From Chaetorhynchus papuensis (lineage: Eukaryota; Chordata; Aves; Passeriformes; Rhipiduridae): a stretch of DNA of 64,000 nt. The notes below the pieces were generated by a model that ran no database searches, was not told where the DNA came from, and worked only from the letters and a program-made list of their open reading frames with translations. Below, one piece after another: positions 12,901 to 24,200 of the stretch. Location of the stretch: positions 2,499,789 to 2,563,788 of the forward strand of contig VWYX01000011.1 of assembly GCA_013396525.1 (NCBI GenBank), given 5' to 3'. How positions within the stretch are numbered: the stretch's first letter is position 1; every line of letters starts with the position of its first letter. The position numbers and the translations under genes were made by a program.

Positions 12901-13873
12901 TCCTGCCCACCACAGGGGATGGCATTGCACATTGCATATCAGTTGTTCAGCAAAAAGCTCTTTGTCTGACTAAAACTGAAATCTGTGAAGTTTTTATCCA
13001 GCAATGCATTGGTGAGCGCTAATAAGTAGGGGCTGATTAATTATTCACTGCCAAATTTGTGTGTTTGGACTGAATTCTTATCTGGTACTGCTTTTATTCC
13101 AAATTCCATCAACATTGTCAAATACTGGAAACTGGAGTAACACAAAGCAGTGGACAGCCCTCCGATCCAAAGCAAGAACTAAAGCTTGAGCTGACCCCCC
13201 ATCTGCTTTACACAGCTTCTTAGGTGGTTCTCACTTGATTTTCTCTTATTCTGGAGCGTTTCTCCTATTCCCTGATGAAAATTATTGATCATTTAATGAG
13301 CACGTTCAAGGAAGGCTGACCAGAGGGGTGGAGGAGGGATGTTCTGAGCGCTTTGTTACTCACACTGCCTGAGTAGCCATCCCTCAGCAAATCTGACTCC
13401 AAACACTAAATTAACTGAAAGGAAAGCCTCATTTTGAACCGTGCTCTCCCACACGTAGCAAACAGCCTGTGAAACGCCTTAGATTTTGTGTCTGAATCCA
13501 TTAAACACAGTGGGGGGGGAGGAATTAAAAACCAGAAATTCGTGGTTGAATATGTGCTCACCAAAACCTTCCCTGCTTTAACTCCGCAGCTGAATTGATC
13601 CGAGGGCTGCAAAGCACTGAGCACTGAACAGCACAGAAATGGAAGAGTGAAAGGTGAATATTCAAAAGAACACAGCCACGTAAATTGGTTTCCTCCAAGG
13701 AACCCGAGCACGTCCATTTCTCTCCCAGCAAGCCCTGCATGGATTTAGGGCAATCAGCAAGGACTGCCCGTGGAAAGCCAACACATCTTTGAAAGAAGGA
13801 TGCTCCAGAGGCACGAGGAAATGTGACCATCGGCTTGGTGGAGCTGTGTTTCCTTAGGAACTTGGGTGACTGT
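9921..13873. other. non-genic stretch, no recognised feature
   Basis: This is mostly AT-rich unique-looking sequence. An A19 tract lies at 10721-10739. The frames present (for example about 12531-12932 on the minus strand) show no known domain. From about 13400 the sequence becomes GC-richer towards the tandem array. Confidence 0.55.
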
Positions 13874-14029
13874 GTGTCACAGGCAGGAGCACAGAGTGTC
13901 ACTGAGGACTGGGACACTGCAGCTTTGGGAGACCCAGCAGGGCACTGTTTGTGTCACAGGCAGGAGCACAGAGTGTCACTGAGGACTGGGACATTGCAAC
14001 TCTGGGAGACCCAGCAGGGCACTGTTTGT

Positions 14030-14400
14030 TGTTGATGCTGACAGAGCTTTAGCAGTGAATTTCTTCAGCTCTCTAGCATTTTGTGAGAGCTCTGTCTTTC
14101 CCATGCAAGCTAACTGAAACAAAGTTACCAGTTTTTATCAATATCCACACCTGCACTTGTTTTTCCCAGATTGTTATGGCTTCAACTAGAAAAATACTTG
14201 GGAACAGACGTGTTAAGAGTTGGGCCAACAGCCTCGAGGGGTGGATGGCCAGAGAACCAATTACTTTATGCCATCTAGCTCACTTTGAGAATTAACATAT
14301 AAAAACCTCGGGGAAAAAAGCCATTAAACCCAGCTTTGCCACTTTTCTACTGACCTGGACTCGCGTGGTTTTTCTAGGCGTCCTCGTTACAACAGCGACG
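14030..14400 (+). mobile_element. solo LTR of the same ERVK-like family, copy 2
   Basis: This 371-bp LTR starts TGTTGATGCTGA and ends CAACAGCGACG, so its final CA has become CG. It has a perfect 6-bp target-site duplication, GTTTGT, at 14024-14029 and 14401-14406. TATAAAA (14298-14304), ATTAAA (14323-14328) and a CCAAT motif just upstream follow the same order as in copy 1. Its middle part differs clearly from copies 1 and 3, so it belongs to another subfamily. The intact target duplication and the uninterrupted array on both sides make this the most certain insertion in the window. No internal retroviral genes are present. Confidence 0.92.
14298..14328 (+). promoter_or_regulatory. LTR core promoter and polyadenylation signal (copy 2)
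   Basis: TATAAAA at 14298-14304 and ATTAAA at 14323-14328 are spaced as in the other two copies. This is a candidate retroviral transcription start region. Activity is unknown. Confidence 0.55.
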
Positions 14401-14554
14401 GTTTGTGTCACAGGCAGGAGCACAGTGTGTCACTGAGGACTGGGACACTGCAGCTCTGGGAGACCCAGCAGGGCACTGTTGGTGTCACAGGCAGGAGCAC
14501 AGAGTGTCACTGAGGACTGGGACACTGCAGCTCTGGGAGACCCAGCAGGGCTCT

Positions 14555-17500
14555 GGCTGCAGCTCCCAGCAGCAACGCTTAATTTGCGCTCTCCTGGTAA
14601 AGCCCCGCGCACAACGATGGAAAAGCCGGCGAGAGGAGGTTAATGGCAGTGAACTAGAATGAAACTAAATGTCACTACACGTTGCTTTTCTGTAGAGCCT
14701 TCTAAGTAGATAAGACGTGTTCAGGAAGCTGTAAAATGTGCCCTTTCCTTACAAGAAAAAGGTCAGTTCTGTGCTAACAAATTGTAATCGGTTAGTCATA
14801 AATGATCATATCAGCAGCTGAAATACGGTACCTTACATGTAATTTAAATATTGTTACAACTGCTTGAGTCACAGAGAAGCCCACTTTGCACAGTGCAAAC
14901 CCCTGCATGCATTAAAATGATGCAATTCACGAAAATATGAACACAGTATCATGTAGAAGGAAGAAATTACCAATTTCACAGCAATGAAACATGCTTAAAT
15001 AACCAATTGTACAGTTGCTTTTGGCATTAAAGAGCAATACAAGAAATGCTTAAACATATTCTGTGATTCAGTGGTTCTCTGCTGCTTTAAGCGGCCAGAT
15101 CACACAACAATCAGCTCTGCTGGTTCTCAAAGCAATGAAGGAGCAGAAGTTCTGCTGCTCCTGGCTTGCATCACTCAGAGAGATGAAGTTCCCTTTGCAC
15201 AGTTCCCAGCACAGAGTTTTATAAAGAAGCACCCAGCACTCAGAGCAGCATGCCATTGCCTTCCTCTTCTCTCTCAAGAAATAAAAACCAGCAGCAAAGC
15301 CAATATTAATTAGCAAAAATCCAATACCACAAATGAAATACTGGGATGCTTTTGTTAAGGTAAAAGAAAACAGTTCTTGCCTCAAGGCCAGACGAGACTT
15401 TTGCTCTGCATCTATTATTTTCGTGGCACAGTGTTGTTATTATTAAAGAAATTTTTATCAGTTGTGTGATTATTTCAGCATCTCTTCCTATTCTGGTGTC
15501 CAGAGTCCTGTTATGTCCTTAATAACAAGTGTCCCATTCAAAGAGGGTCCAAGTTATGGGGTGCAGACAGACTTTCCTAAGAAAAATAAGTCCTGAGCCT
15601 CCACCTGCTGAGAAATGCCCAAGTTAATACTCAGTTCAGAATAATCTTAGGGGTATTTCACAGCGATTTCTTGCACTGGTGCAGCACACACCGTGCTCAA
15701 TAGTAAAAGGTTAATTATGGATGTTATTTTAATTCCCAACCCCTAACGAGCCTGTACAGTAAGGCTGTGGGTGTTTTGTTCCTTTGAACACTGCATTGAG
15801 TCGTGTATCTCAAAGCTGACAGGCCACTTTAAAGCTGAGATGCACACACTGAATGCTAATGCTCGTTCTGAGGCAAGAGCAAGTGTATTCAGCTCCAGCA
15901 CACATTCAGAGCCACTTCAGGAAAATTTGCTCAAGCTAATATTTTGCAAAATGCGGGGAAAGGAGATAATCAGTGAGCAGAAATGCTGCAGCTCCTCTCC
16001 CCACTCACACTTTGGTCTGAAATACCCTTTTGACACTGCATTTTTAGTGTAGCTACTGAACTAAAGACTAAAAAGCCATTTTTAGTGCAGCCTTGCCAGG
16101 GCAGCTGCCCAGCCTGTGCTCGCACCCATCGCTCCCAGGTGGAACTCCCAGGCCATTGATCTACTAATGACTTAAAAAGGCGATAAAAAGTGGCTCAAGT
16201 AGTTATGGTTCCTGTGTTCTTTTCAAAAACTCAGCTTCTATATCCTGTAAGACAAAGCCCACTTGGTTTATGCAGATAAAGTTGGGTTTATCCTAATTAT
16301 GCAAACTTCAAGAAGGGTCATTTACAATTTTCATTTGATTCATACTGTGCTGTATTTCCCAGGAAACGCAGCTATTTACAGAAAGGTGAAAACTCTGTTC
16401 AACTGAGAAAAGAGATCAACAGCTGCCATTTTCTGCTTCATTTCTGACATTAATAAAAGAGAGATTAAAGAAACAATACTTACGAAACTTCTGCTGATAT
16501 TTCAGTTCATTTTTAAATTTTTATCTCTATATTTACAAATGATGAAAATCCGAATTGCAGTGAGGACGAGGAAATGTTTAATTTCTTTTTAGCTAAACCA
16601 GGTTCTGAGTGACTCAGAATTTAAATTCTTGCTTGAAATAGCTTAGCACTGAATCTCCTTTTATTTCTTAAGGTTCTATTTCTTTAGTCTCTCTTTGTCC
16701 AAGTTAGATTTGTGTGAAGAACAGTACTAATGGCAGTAGTTATGTTTTAGATGACACTGTCTCACTTAAATGCGTAATTTTTAAAGATAAGTTTACTATT
16801 CAACCTGTAATTTTTTAGTGCAATGAGCTCCCAATCCCCTCCTTTTGAGAGCCATCTTTCACTTTAAATTCTCTTTTGGGTACATAATTCTGCAGGAAAT
16901 GCAAAGCTGCAACCAACCCACAGGTACTTCATGTTTGAGTTTGTGCCACAACTATTTCATGTTTGCTTATCCAGTGAGCAATCCGAACTGCCCTTAATTC
17001 CAGTATTGTCCTTTGATAATAAAAATAATTTTCTAGGATAAAGCACTAAGTTATGCACTTTGCCTACAATTTGAAGGCTCATCCTTCTCTGAACCATTTC
17101 CAGAGCAGCTGGGACTGGAAATGAAACAGAGGCTCTCCAAGGTGGCAGCTTTGTAAGGAACATTGCCCATTTCTTTCCTACTTTAATCTTTTAATCCTAC
17201 TAATCCATGTTATTTACTCTTTTTTTTTTTTGTCCTGTATCTAAACTGATGCTTCTGTCCTTGCCAAGGCACCTTCTGCTCTTTCTTGTTTATTGTTTAC
17301 TCTGTATTTTTGAAAGGAGCATTAGAACAATGCCTGCAATAAGTTTCAGTGATTTTGACAGAACTTGAACTAATCCAAGGTGGAAATTTAAAAGGTATTT
17401 TCAACCAAGTAATGAAGTTTTAGAAGAGTTTTGTTATGACAGTGATGACTTAGTGATAGGATTTAAAAATTTACTGAAAGGATTGCATGACAGATTTTAT

Positions 17501-17587
17501 CATACAATTATCATTGTCTGTGGTAATAGCAATGAACTGGGAGAGGAGAGATTTCCATTAGCACCAATGTCCCTACACAATGCCAGA
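14555..17587. other. non-genic stretch, no recognised feature
   Basis: This is unique-looking sequence. A minus-strand frame at about 15068-15385 contains a hydrophobic stretch but no known domain, and is probably chance. The rest is AT-rich. A T11 run lies at about 17221-17231. Confidence 0.55.
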
Positions 17588-17735
17588 AAATCAGAGTATC
17601 ATAAAACGGTTTAGGTTGGAAAGGGCCTTAAAAATCATCTCATCCGACCCCTGCCATGGGCAGGGAACCTTCCACTGGACCAGGCTGCTCCAAGCCCCAT
17701 CCAGCCTGGTCTGGGACACTCCCAGGGATGGGGCT
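17588..17735 (-). mobile_element. CR1 LINE 3' end fragment
   Basis: Reading the plus strand, the element begins with the inverted CR1 tail (AATCAGAGTATCATAAAACG) and continues through GGTTGGAAAGGGCCTTAAAA, CCCTGCCATGGGCAGG, CCAGGCTGCTCCAAGCCCCA and CCCAGGGATGGGG. It is therefore a 5'-truncated CR1 on the minus strand. Its truncated 5' end lies at one arm of a 9-bp inverted repeat. Confidence 0.95.
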
Positions 17736-17756
17736 CCCATATTAGAGATGGGAGCC
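17732..17756. repeat. inverted repeat, 9-bp arms, 7-bp loop
   Basis: GGCTCCCAT at 17732-17740 and ATGGGAGCC at 17748-17756 are perfect reverse complements separated by ATTAGAG. The left arm overlaps the truncated end of the CR1 fragment, and the right arm lies in flanking sequence. Confidence 0.85.
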
Positions 17757-18731
17757 TTATTTTAAATAAAATCAAATATCTGTGACTTCATAACTTGCTT
17801 TGCAAAGTATTGTTTTTCAGCCACTTGAGATTGTGACATGAAGTGAAGACGCTTTATGGTTTTTCTATTAAAGTTTGCATACACAAGTTTTACCTCTGAG
17901 TCAACTGAAATCACAGAATTCAGTATTCCTCACAAGGAGATCAAATCAAGTGCCTTGTGTTCATTCTGCTCCCCTCAAATAACTTTACCAGAAATAATGC
18001 CTGGGAAGCTTACAAAGAGAAGTTTATCAAGCCCCACTCAAGACCTCCTAATGGATTTCCTTGCCATAAAACACTTCACCATCTTCATAAATTCATTTTC
18101 AGTAGGCAAAATTTAATTTGCTGTAGACAAGGTTAAAAGGTCACAAACAAAATGCTGTCATTTGTTTTGCCCTTTCAAGTCAGTTCCAAATATTCTACAT
18201 GATCTGCTTAATTATGTTAGAATTTGGTGTGACTCCTCCAAGATCCACCTCTTTACCATCCCTGAGCAGCTTTAAATGTGCAGCACTGCCACAGGGAGAA
18301 GTCCCAGAGCACAAAACTCACAGCTTTGAGCTTGGTATGCTAAAACCCCCATTAGCTCCTCTGAATTGTAAAATAAATACAAAGAATTAGCAGGTGCAAA
18401 TGCAGAATCTGACTGCTACAGCAGATAACAGGATGCAGAAGGTTAAGGGAGATAAAAAAGACCATTTTTTTTTGTTCACACCCCTGCTGCCAGTACATTG
18501 TGAATATTTTAAGCCCGCAAAGGTTCAAAAAGCAAATAAATTCCCAGATGAGAAGTCTGAAGGAAAAAAAAACTATTCCCTGGTCTGGGAAATAAAAGAG
18601 CAGAGAATGGGAACCACGTAGCTGCTCAGTATAAAAAACAGATTTTTTTCTCCAATTTTTCTTCATCCAACACATGTTTGTGGAAGGTGCATCACACACA
18701 GTACTGTTGGTATGGAGAAAGTGCTGTCAGC
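17757..18731. other. non-genic stretch, no recognised feature
   Basis: This is unique-looking, AT-rich sequence between two CR1 fragments of opposite orientation. I see no supported gene or repeat. Confidence 0.55.
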
Positions 18732-19038
18732 CTGAAGGGAGCCCACAAGGAGGATGGAGAGGGACTTTTTACAAGAGCATGTAGTGACAGGACAAGGGGG
18801 AATGGCTTCAAAGTAGAAGAGAGTAGGTTTAGATGGGATATTGGGAAGAAATTCTTCCCTGGGAGGGTGGGCAGGCCCTGGCACAGGGTGCCCAGAGAAG
18901 CTGTGGCTGCCCCTGGATCCCTGGAAGTGACCAAGGCCAGGTTGGACACTGGGGCTTGGAGCACCCTGGGACAGTGGAAGAGGTTGAACAGGATGATCTT
19001 GAAGGTCCCTCCCAACGCAAACCATTCTGTGATTCTAT
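18732..19038 (+). mobile_element. CR1 LINE 3' fragment with end of ORF2
   Basis: This is a 307-bp CR1 fragment on the plus strand. It starts in the C-terminal part of ORF2: the translation contains RTRGNGFKVE, GKKFF and HRVPREAV, matching the conserved R-x-R-G-N, K-N-F-F and N-R-L-P-R-E-V-V landmarks. It then runs through the 3' UTR (CCTGGAAGTGACCAAGGCCA, GGTCCCTCCCAACG) to the terminal ATTCTGTGATTCTAT. An A14 run follows at about 19079-19092. It is 5'-truncated and non-functional. Confidence 0.95.
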
Positions 19039-21210
19039 ATCCAACACTCAGAGGACCAAAGAGAGAGACATGCTGCAAGAAAAAAAAAAAAAGGAGTAGA
19101 ATCATTCTTACTGTAAGTTATTTGCAAATCACCTGGTGGTTTCCCAGCTGTGTTTTTCTTGAAAGTCATAAAAATAACTTGAGTTATGGAATGAGTCGAG
19201 TGGCTCAGGCAGGGCCCTGCTCAGAGCTACCCACAGCCCTCTTGGCTCTGTAACACAGGAGCATCTGGGCACCTCTGACAGTCCCACGTTGGAGCTTTAG
19301 AGGTCAGGGAAGGTCACGTTACTTTTGTAGGTGAGCAAAGCGCTAATGAACAAAATGCAGAAACTCATCCAAGTGCCTAAGCAGTGCCACAGTTTTTAAT
19401 GCAAATTAAACAACAGATCCATATTTCTGAAACTTAGTGCGAAATGCAAAGCCTCTCCACAGCAGGATGGTCACACTGCATTTCAAGTGGTTTCTGTGGT
19501 TTTTTTTTGCAAGCAAAACCATGACACTGGCCCCAGTAAGTGTTTACTATCCAAGTGGAGAACTCAAGAACACTTCAGCCTTTTTGAAATAGGTCTCTGA
19601 TATTCTATCTCACATTTAACCTTTAATTTTAGAATGAGAGGGACAAAGTATTTTAGTCCCTTATTGCATTATGATAGGGATTTAAATGAGTTCAGGTATT
19701 TGTAGCACAGTGGTTAGGCAAATGGTGAGAGTAATTTGCAGAAATGGCCACTATTTCTCACTCAATGGATTTGAGATATCCTCGACTTTTATGCATAAAA
19801 TCTTCATCTTTGCCCTGATATTTAAGAAGCAGGGGCACTTATTAACCTGAGATAATTTTCTGTTCCACTGACATTATAGCCTAAATTTATACTGTTACAG
19901 AAGACTGAATATTCCCATAATGAACCTGCTCATAATGCAATCGTTAACATCTCTGCTCAAATCCAGAATTATAGGAGACTTAATTTTGTTGTTATTTAGA
20001 GCTTGTGTAGTCTCAGGTAGAGGTAAAAGTTGGGGTGGCGTTTTAGGTTGGGTTCCCTTGCTCCTGTCTTTGTTGTTTTTTAAAGGGACATCATTAGACT
20101 ATTTTAAACCTCTCAGAATTCACAAACAGCATGGAAAAGCGAATTAACTGCTTAAAATGGGCAAAAGTGTAGGAAAGCAACCCAAAAGTTTCAAGCAACT
20201 AAACATCACGCGAGGGCTTTGGAGTTCCTTCCAACATTAGGGTGCTTTATAGCTAAAGTTGGCCTTTGTCAGGAGCCAGAATTGCTGGTTTTCCTGCTGA
20301 GGAGGTGGCTGTGCTGCCTGAGCACCTTTTACGGTGTTTGTCATTCCACCTAAAACGTGTGCAGGGCAACGTGGTCATTCCCAGCTGTCGCAGGGCTGGC
20401 AACACACCAGAGCCCACACGAGCCCGGATGGATAAAACCAAAGAGATTTCACCAAAGGGCAGGAAAGGATGAAGCATTTCTCACCACGGGAGGGCAACTG
20501 CTCAAGCAGGAAGCACCCAAAAAGGTGCCATTTAAAGAAAACAGCTTTCCAAGGGCAGGAGGAGGTGCCCAGGGCTGGCTGCAATGTGTTCAGCTGCTGT
20601 CAGGGGTTAAACACAGCCAGGGAACATCGGGGTGCTGGGGGTGCAGCTGTGGGCCCAACACAGCCCCTCCTGCACCCAAACCCTGCTGAGCAGAGCGGGG
20701 CACCCAGGTCACTCTGCCTGCTCATTTCAGCCATCTGAACACCCACATTTCCTGCAGGACACAGCTAAATTACTGGGTTGTTACTGAGAAAAGATGTTTA
20801 CCTGCAATTTCTTACAGAAAATAAGATGATGATCATCCTATTCGGAAGACAGGATACTGTAGGACCAAAATATCAAGGACTTCATCTTGCAAAAAATGAG
20901 GAATAGCACGAATGCTGGCCTGACTGCAAAGCATAAACCCTGCCTGTACAGCATTATTACATCCCAGAGTGCTCACACGTAAATCCATTTTCACTTCCCT
21001 AAAATGTTTGGCCATCAGGAGAGGTGTCCACTAAAAATCATGTGTGAAAGGGTGTGTTTCTAAATTAAATAAATATGGATATTGAAATTACACAACACGT
21101 TGTAAAAGATATTTAAAACCCTGTTTTTGAGGACCAGAGTCAAAAAATATTCTTAAAAGCCTTTTTTTTTTAGCAAGTGAACTTATAAATTTGTTATATT
21201 TGTGACTGTG
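19039..21210. other. non-genic stretch, no recognised feature
   Basis: This is unique-looking sequence with a GC-richer patch at about 20260-20720, in which overlapping short frames are open on both strands. None has a recognisable domain. Confidence 0.55.
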
Positions 21211-21259
21211 AATAAACTGATGGTACCATGGTTTATTAAATTTAATTTAAATTAAATTT
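21211..21259. repeat. two adjacent palindromes
   Basis: AATAAAC (21211-21217) pairs with GTTTATT (21231-21237) around an inner palindrome ATGGTACCAT. Directly abutting it, 21238-21259 is a perfect 22-bp palindrome made of A and T only, with arm AAATTTAATTT. Two adjoining inverted repeats within 49 bp could form a double hairpin. Confidence 0.8.
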
Positions 21260-24200
21260 GTCTCACACCTGCAGAGCCCTGAAGAAGCCAATTCAAGGTT
21301 TCTCTCATTAAGGTATCACAAATAATCTACCTGTCTTTCTATTTAAAAATAACATAGTCCAGTTCAAAAAAATATAAACACCTCATGTTTAGGTAGAAGA
21401 AACAACAAAACCCCCACTGACAATATATTGGATATACCTTTTACTTTCTACAATGCCCTTAATCACCTCAGTTTTTCCCAAGGAGAACAGTTCTCCTGAG
21501 TCATGACAATCAACAGTTCAGAATATCCAAATTAATTTTAAAAATAGTTGTGCAGCCAACATGTCAGTAGTGAAAGAGAGGCGAAAACAAAATATTTCCA
21601 AAGAGCACTGGCATTGGAACTTACATGCAGTGCAGTGAGAACCGAATTTCTGCCATCCCAAAGAATTCCTTCAGGACAGAACACGAAACCAAGTTCACTT
21701 CTTTTCTGGAAAACATTTTTTCCTAAATCCCTTCACAAGCAAAAAAACACCTCCTGGAGCATCAATCAGACGTAACATACTGCCATCAGTTAGCAAGTTT
21801 ATTCCCTGTCATATTAAAAGTGGTGAAATTATCATTAAGTCTTTTTTTTTTTTTTTTTTTTTACTCTCCAGCTGAGCTGTGTTTTTGTTTTTTGTGTGCC
21901 TGTGTGGCAGAAGCCTCAGCACTGCTGCTCCAGCCTGGGGTGAGCGTTCCTCAGCCTGCTGAGAGCCCAGGCAGGGCCAGCAGAAAGATGGGAGCTTCAT
22001 GAATAAACATTTGCTTAAAAATCACATTATTTCATCGTTTTTTCCTTTCCACTGTGGTTCCTCCACATCTGTAAATTGCAGCAGCACCAAGGAAAACCTA
22101 CTGCCGTGCTTTAGTTTCTGCTGGCACAGAGATTTATCTGGGCCCACGACAGGCATTTATATAACAGCAGTGGCCCCAAACTCACCAACTTCCCATCGAG
22201 ATCATTATTTCATCCCTCTGGGGGTCCCCATCTTCCTCCATTTTTTACCATGATAAAGCAAGGAGAGGAATTAATAAGGAAGTGGGAGAAAGGACGGGAA
22301 AATGACTTTAATTTCCAACATTTGGATTTGTTTCTTTACAATGTGTGTTCTCTGGTACCAGCAGGAGCAGCCTCACATTAAAGGAGGACAGCATGTATTC
22401 CCACAGCACAGGAGATTAATCAATGCTCAGAAATTATTACTGGTTGCAGATTTCCAGTCTGAAACACATTTAAAGGGCCACGTTTTGCTGGGTGCAGAAC
22501 TTGCCTTAAGAATTAGGTACTTAATATTCAAATGGACGTTCAAAAGTAGTAGGCACTCCAAAAGCATGACCTTAGGCTTTACTACTCAAATAAATCAGTG
22601 GTCACACAAAACCAAATAAAAACCTGTCCTTCTCCAATTCACCTATTCTTAGTTTTTCTTTTCTCTTAGTATTTCTAAAAATTATTCATGTGTCATATAG
22701 AAAAAAAACAATATCAGGAGAAAACAAAAAACCACCACCACCAAAAATTAGCAAAGGATTTATCCTAAAACATCCTGAAAAAAAAGCCAAGGGCTATTCC
22801 AGCCTGATGACAGAGACAAATTTGCAGTTTTCTTTTGTTTTCTTGTAAAGTAACCACCTCCCACGGCAACTGCCACCACACGAGGAGAGGGAAATCCCTG
22901 AAATAAGCAGTTGTTTTTTCACCTCAGAAAAAGGAAACACGCTGGGAAAGACCATGCTTACAGCACACTTGTTAGGACTTTATGGAAGAGTTGTGGATTG
23001 CAATATCCATTCTCAATTAATATCTTGTTGTCAGTATTGAGTTTGGATGTCCTGCACTATCCTAATAGCTACAATTGAATAAACACTCTATGTTTGTATA
23101 ATGGTTTCACTATTAGCTGGGGTCTTTTTGCCTTTTTATTTTTATTTTTCTGTGCAAATCCTTCTTTCTTACCTTGTGTAACTTCTCATCACTGCTTGGA
23201 AGGCATGAAATGACTCACCTGTGTGATGCTGCTTGACTAAAACCTGTCAAATAATCATCTAAAATGGTATAAACAACTCATTTTGTGTTCAAAAACATTC
23301 TACACACACAAACCCATTTATACATTTCTCAGATAGGTACCAGTTATCTTTTATGTCTCTGGAAGGGAAGGAAGTCTCAGCAATATTAGCTATCTATATG
23401 CACGGCAGGAGACAAGGAAAAACACAAATTCACATTGACAATGGGCAGGAATCTTTCTCCCTTCTTACTCTTCCTTTAAGGCAGCCAAGAATAGATGACG
23501 ATTACAGCAATCCAATAGTCTTCTATGCAATGGTTGGCTTTATCCACATTATAAAGGGATGTGAGAGCTATTAATGAGCTCCGTGGGCTTCCTGGGCTGA
23601 CAGCAGTGTGCTTTTTCCCCATAAAAACAATTTTAAAAAGCCAAAACAAAACTGAAGTCGCATGTCTAACCAAAACTGTTCAGTTCCCAAAGCAAGTCGT
23701 GAGGGAGAAAGAAATCGTTGGAAACAGTCTGGATTTTAAATCACAAAGGACAATCCCCCATCTGAGTTTCATTTTTTGGGTTTTTCTCTTGGTTGGTTGA
23801 TTTTTTTACACTATTTTATACAGCAGCATCATGGATCCACTTGGAACGGGCAGGCCAGGAGAGTTTCCAAAGCCCCACTCCGGAAAACACACCACCCCAG
23901 ATGTCCTGCTGCTCCCAGGACTGCTCCTGCTCCCTGACAAAATCCCTTATTCAATCTCTGTGCTTGCTCTGTGCATTGTTTTAAGGCCTAAAAATGCCAA
24001 TTCACTGCCATTACAAAACCCTCTTCTTGACCACAGTGAAATTCTGGGTGAGTAACTCTGAGTTCCTCCAGCAGGTGCATAAATTTCCATTTCATTTCCC
24101 AGCCACCCAGTAAGATCAGCCCAGCAAACGGGAATTGCTGCCTGTACCTGAGGGACTCAGCCAGGTGTGACTCCTCTCCCTGGGGTGGGAGGGGTTGCAT

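Larger units (their letters stand above)
13874..14554. repeat. 77-bp tandem array, four units, split by an LTR
   Basis: Units start with GTGTCACAGGCAGGAGCACA at 13874, 13951, 14405 and 14482, so the period is 77 bp on both sides of the inserted element. The units are nearly identical, and the last ends early near 14554. The interruption at 14030-14400 is an LTR. Removing it together with one copy of GTTTGT restores the exact unit junction seen between the first two units. The period is not a multiple of three, so the apparent reading frames through it are not coding. Confidence 0.95.

Noticed and set aside
13823..14662. Plus-strand frames sharing similar peptides around the 77-bp array
   Set aside because: The similarity is the tandem repeat itself, and its period of 77 shifts frame at each unit.
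15058..15075. ATTCTGTGATTCAG resembling the CR1 terminal repeat
   Set aside because: The preceding sequence has none of the CR1 3' UTR blocks, so it is probably a chance match.
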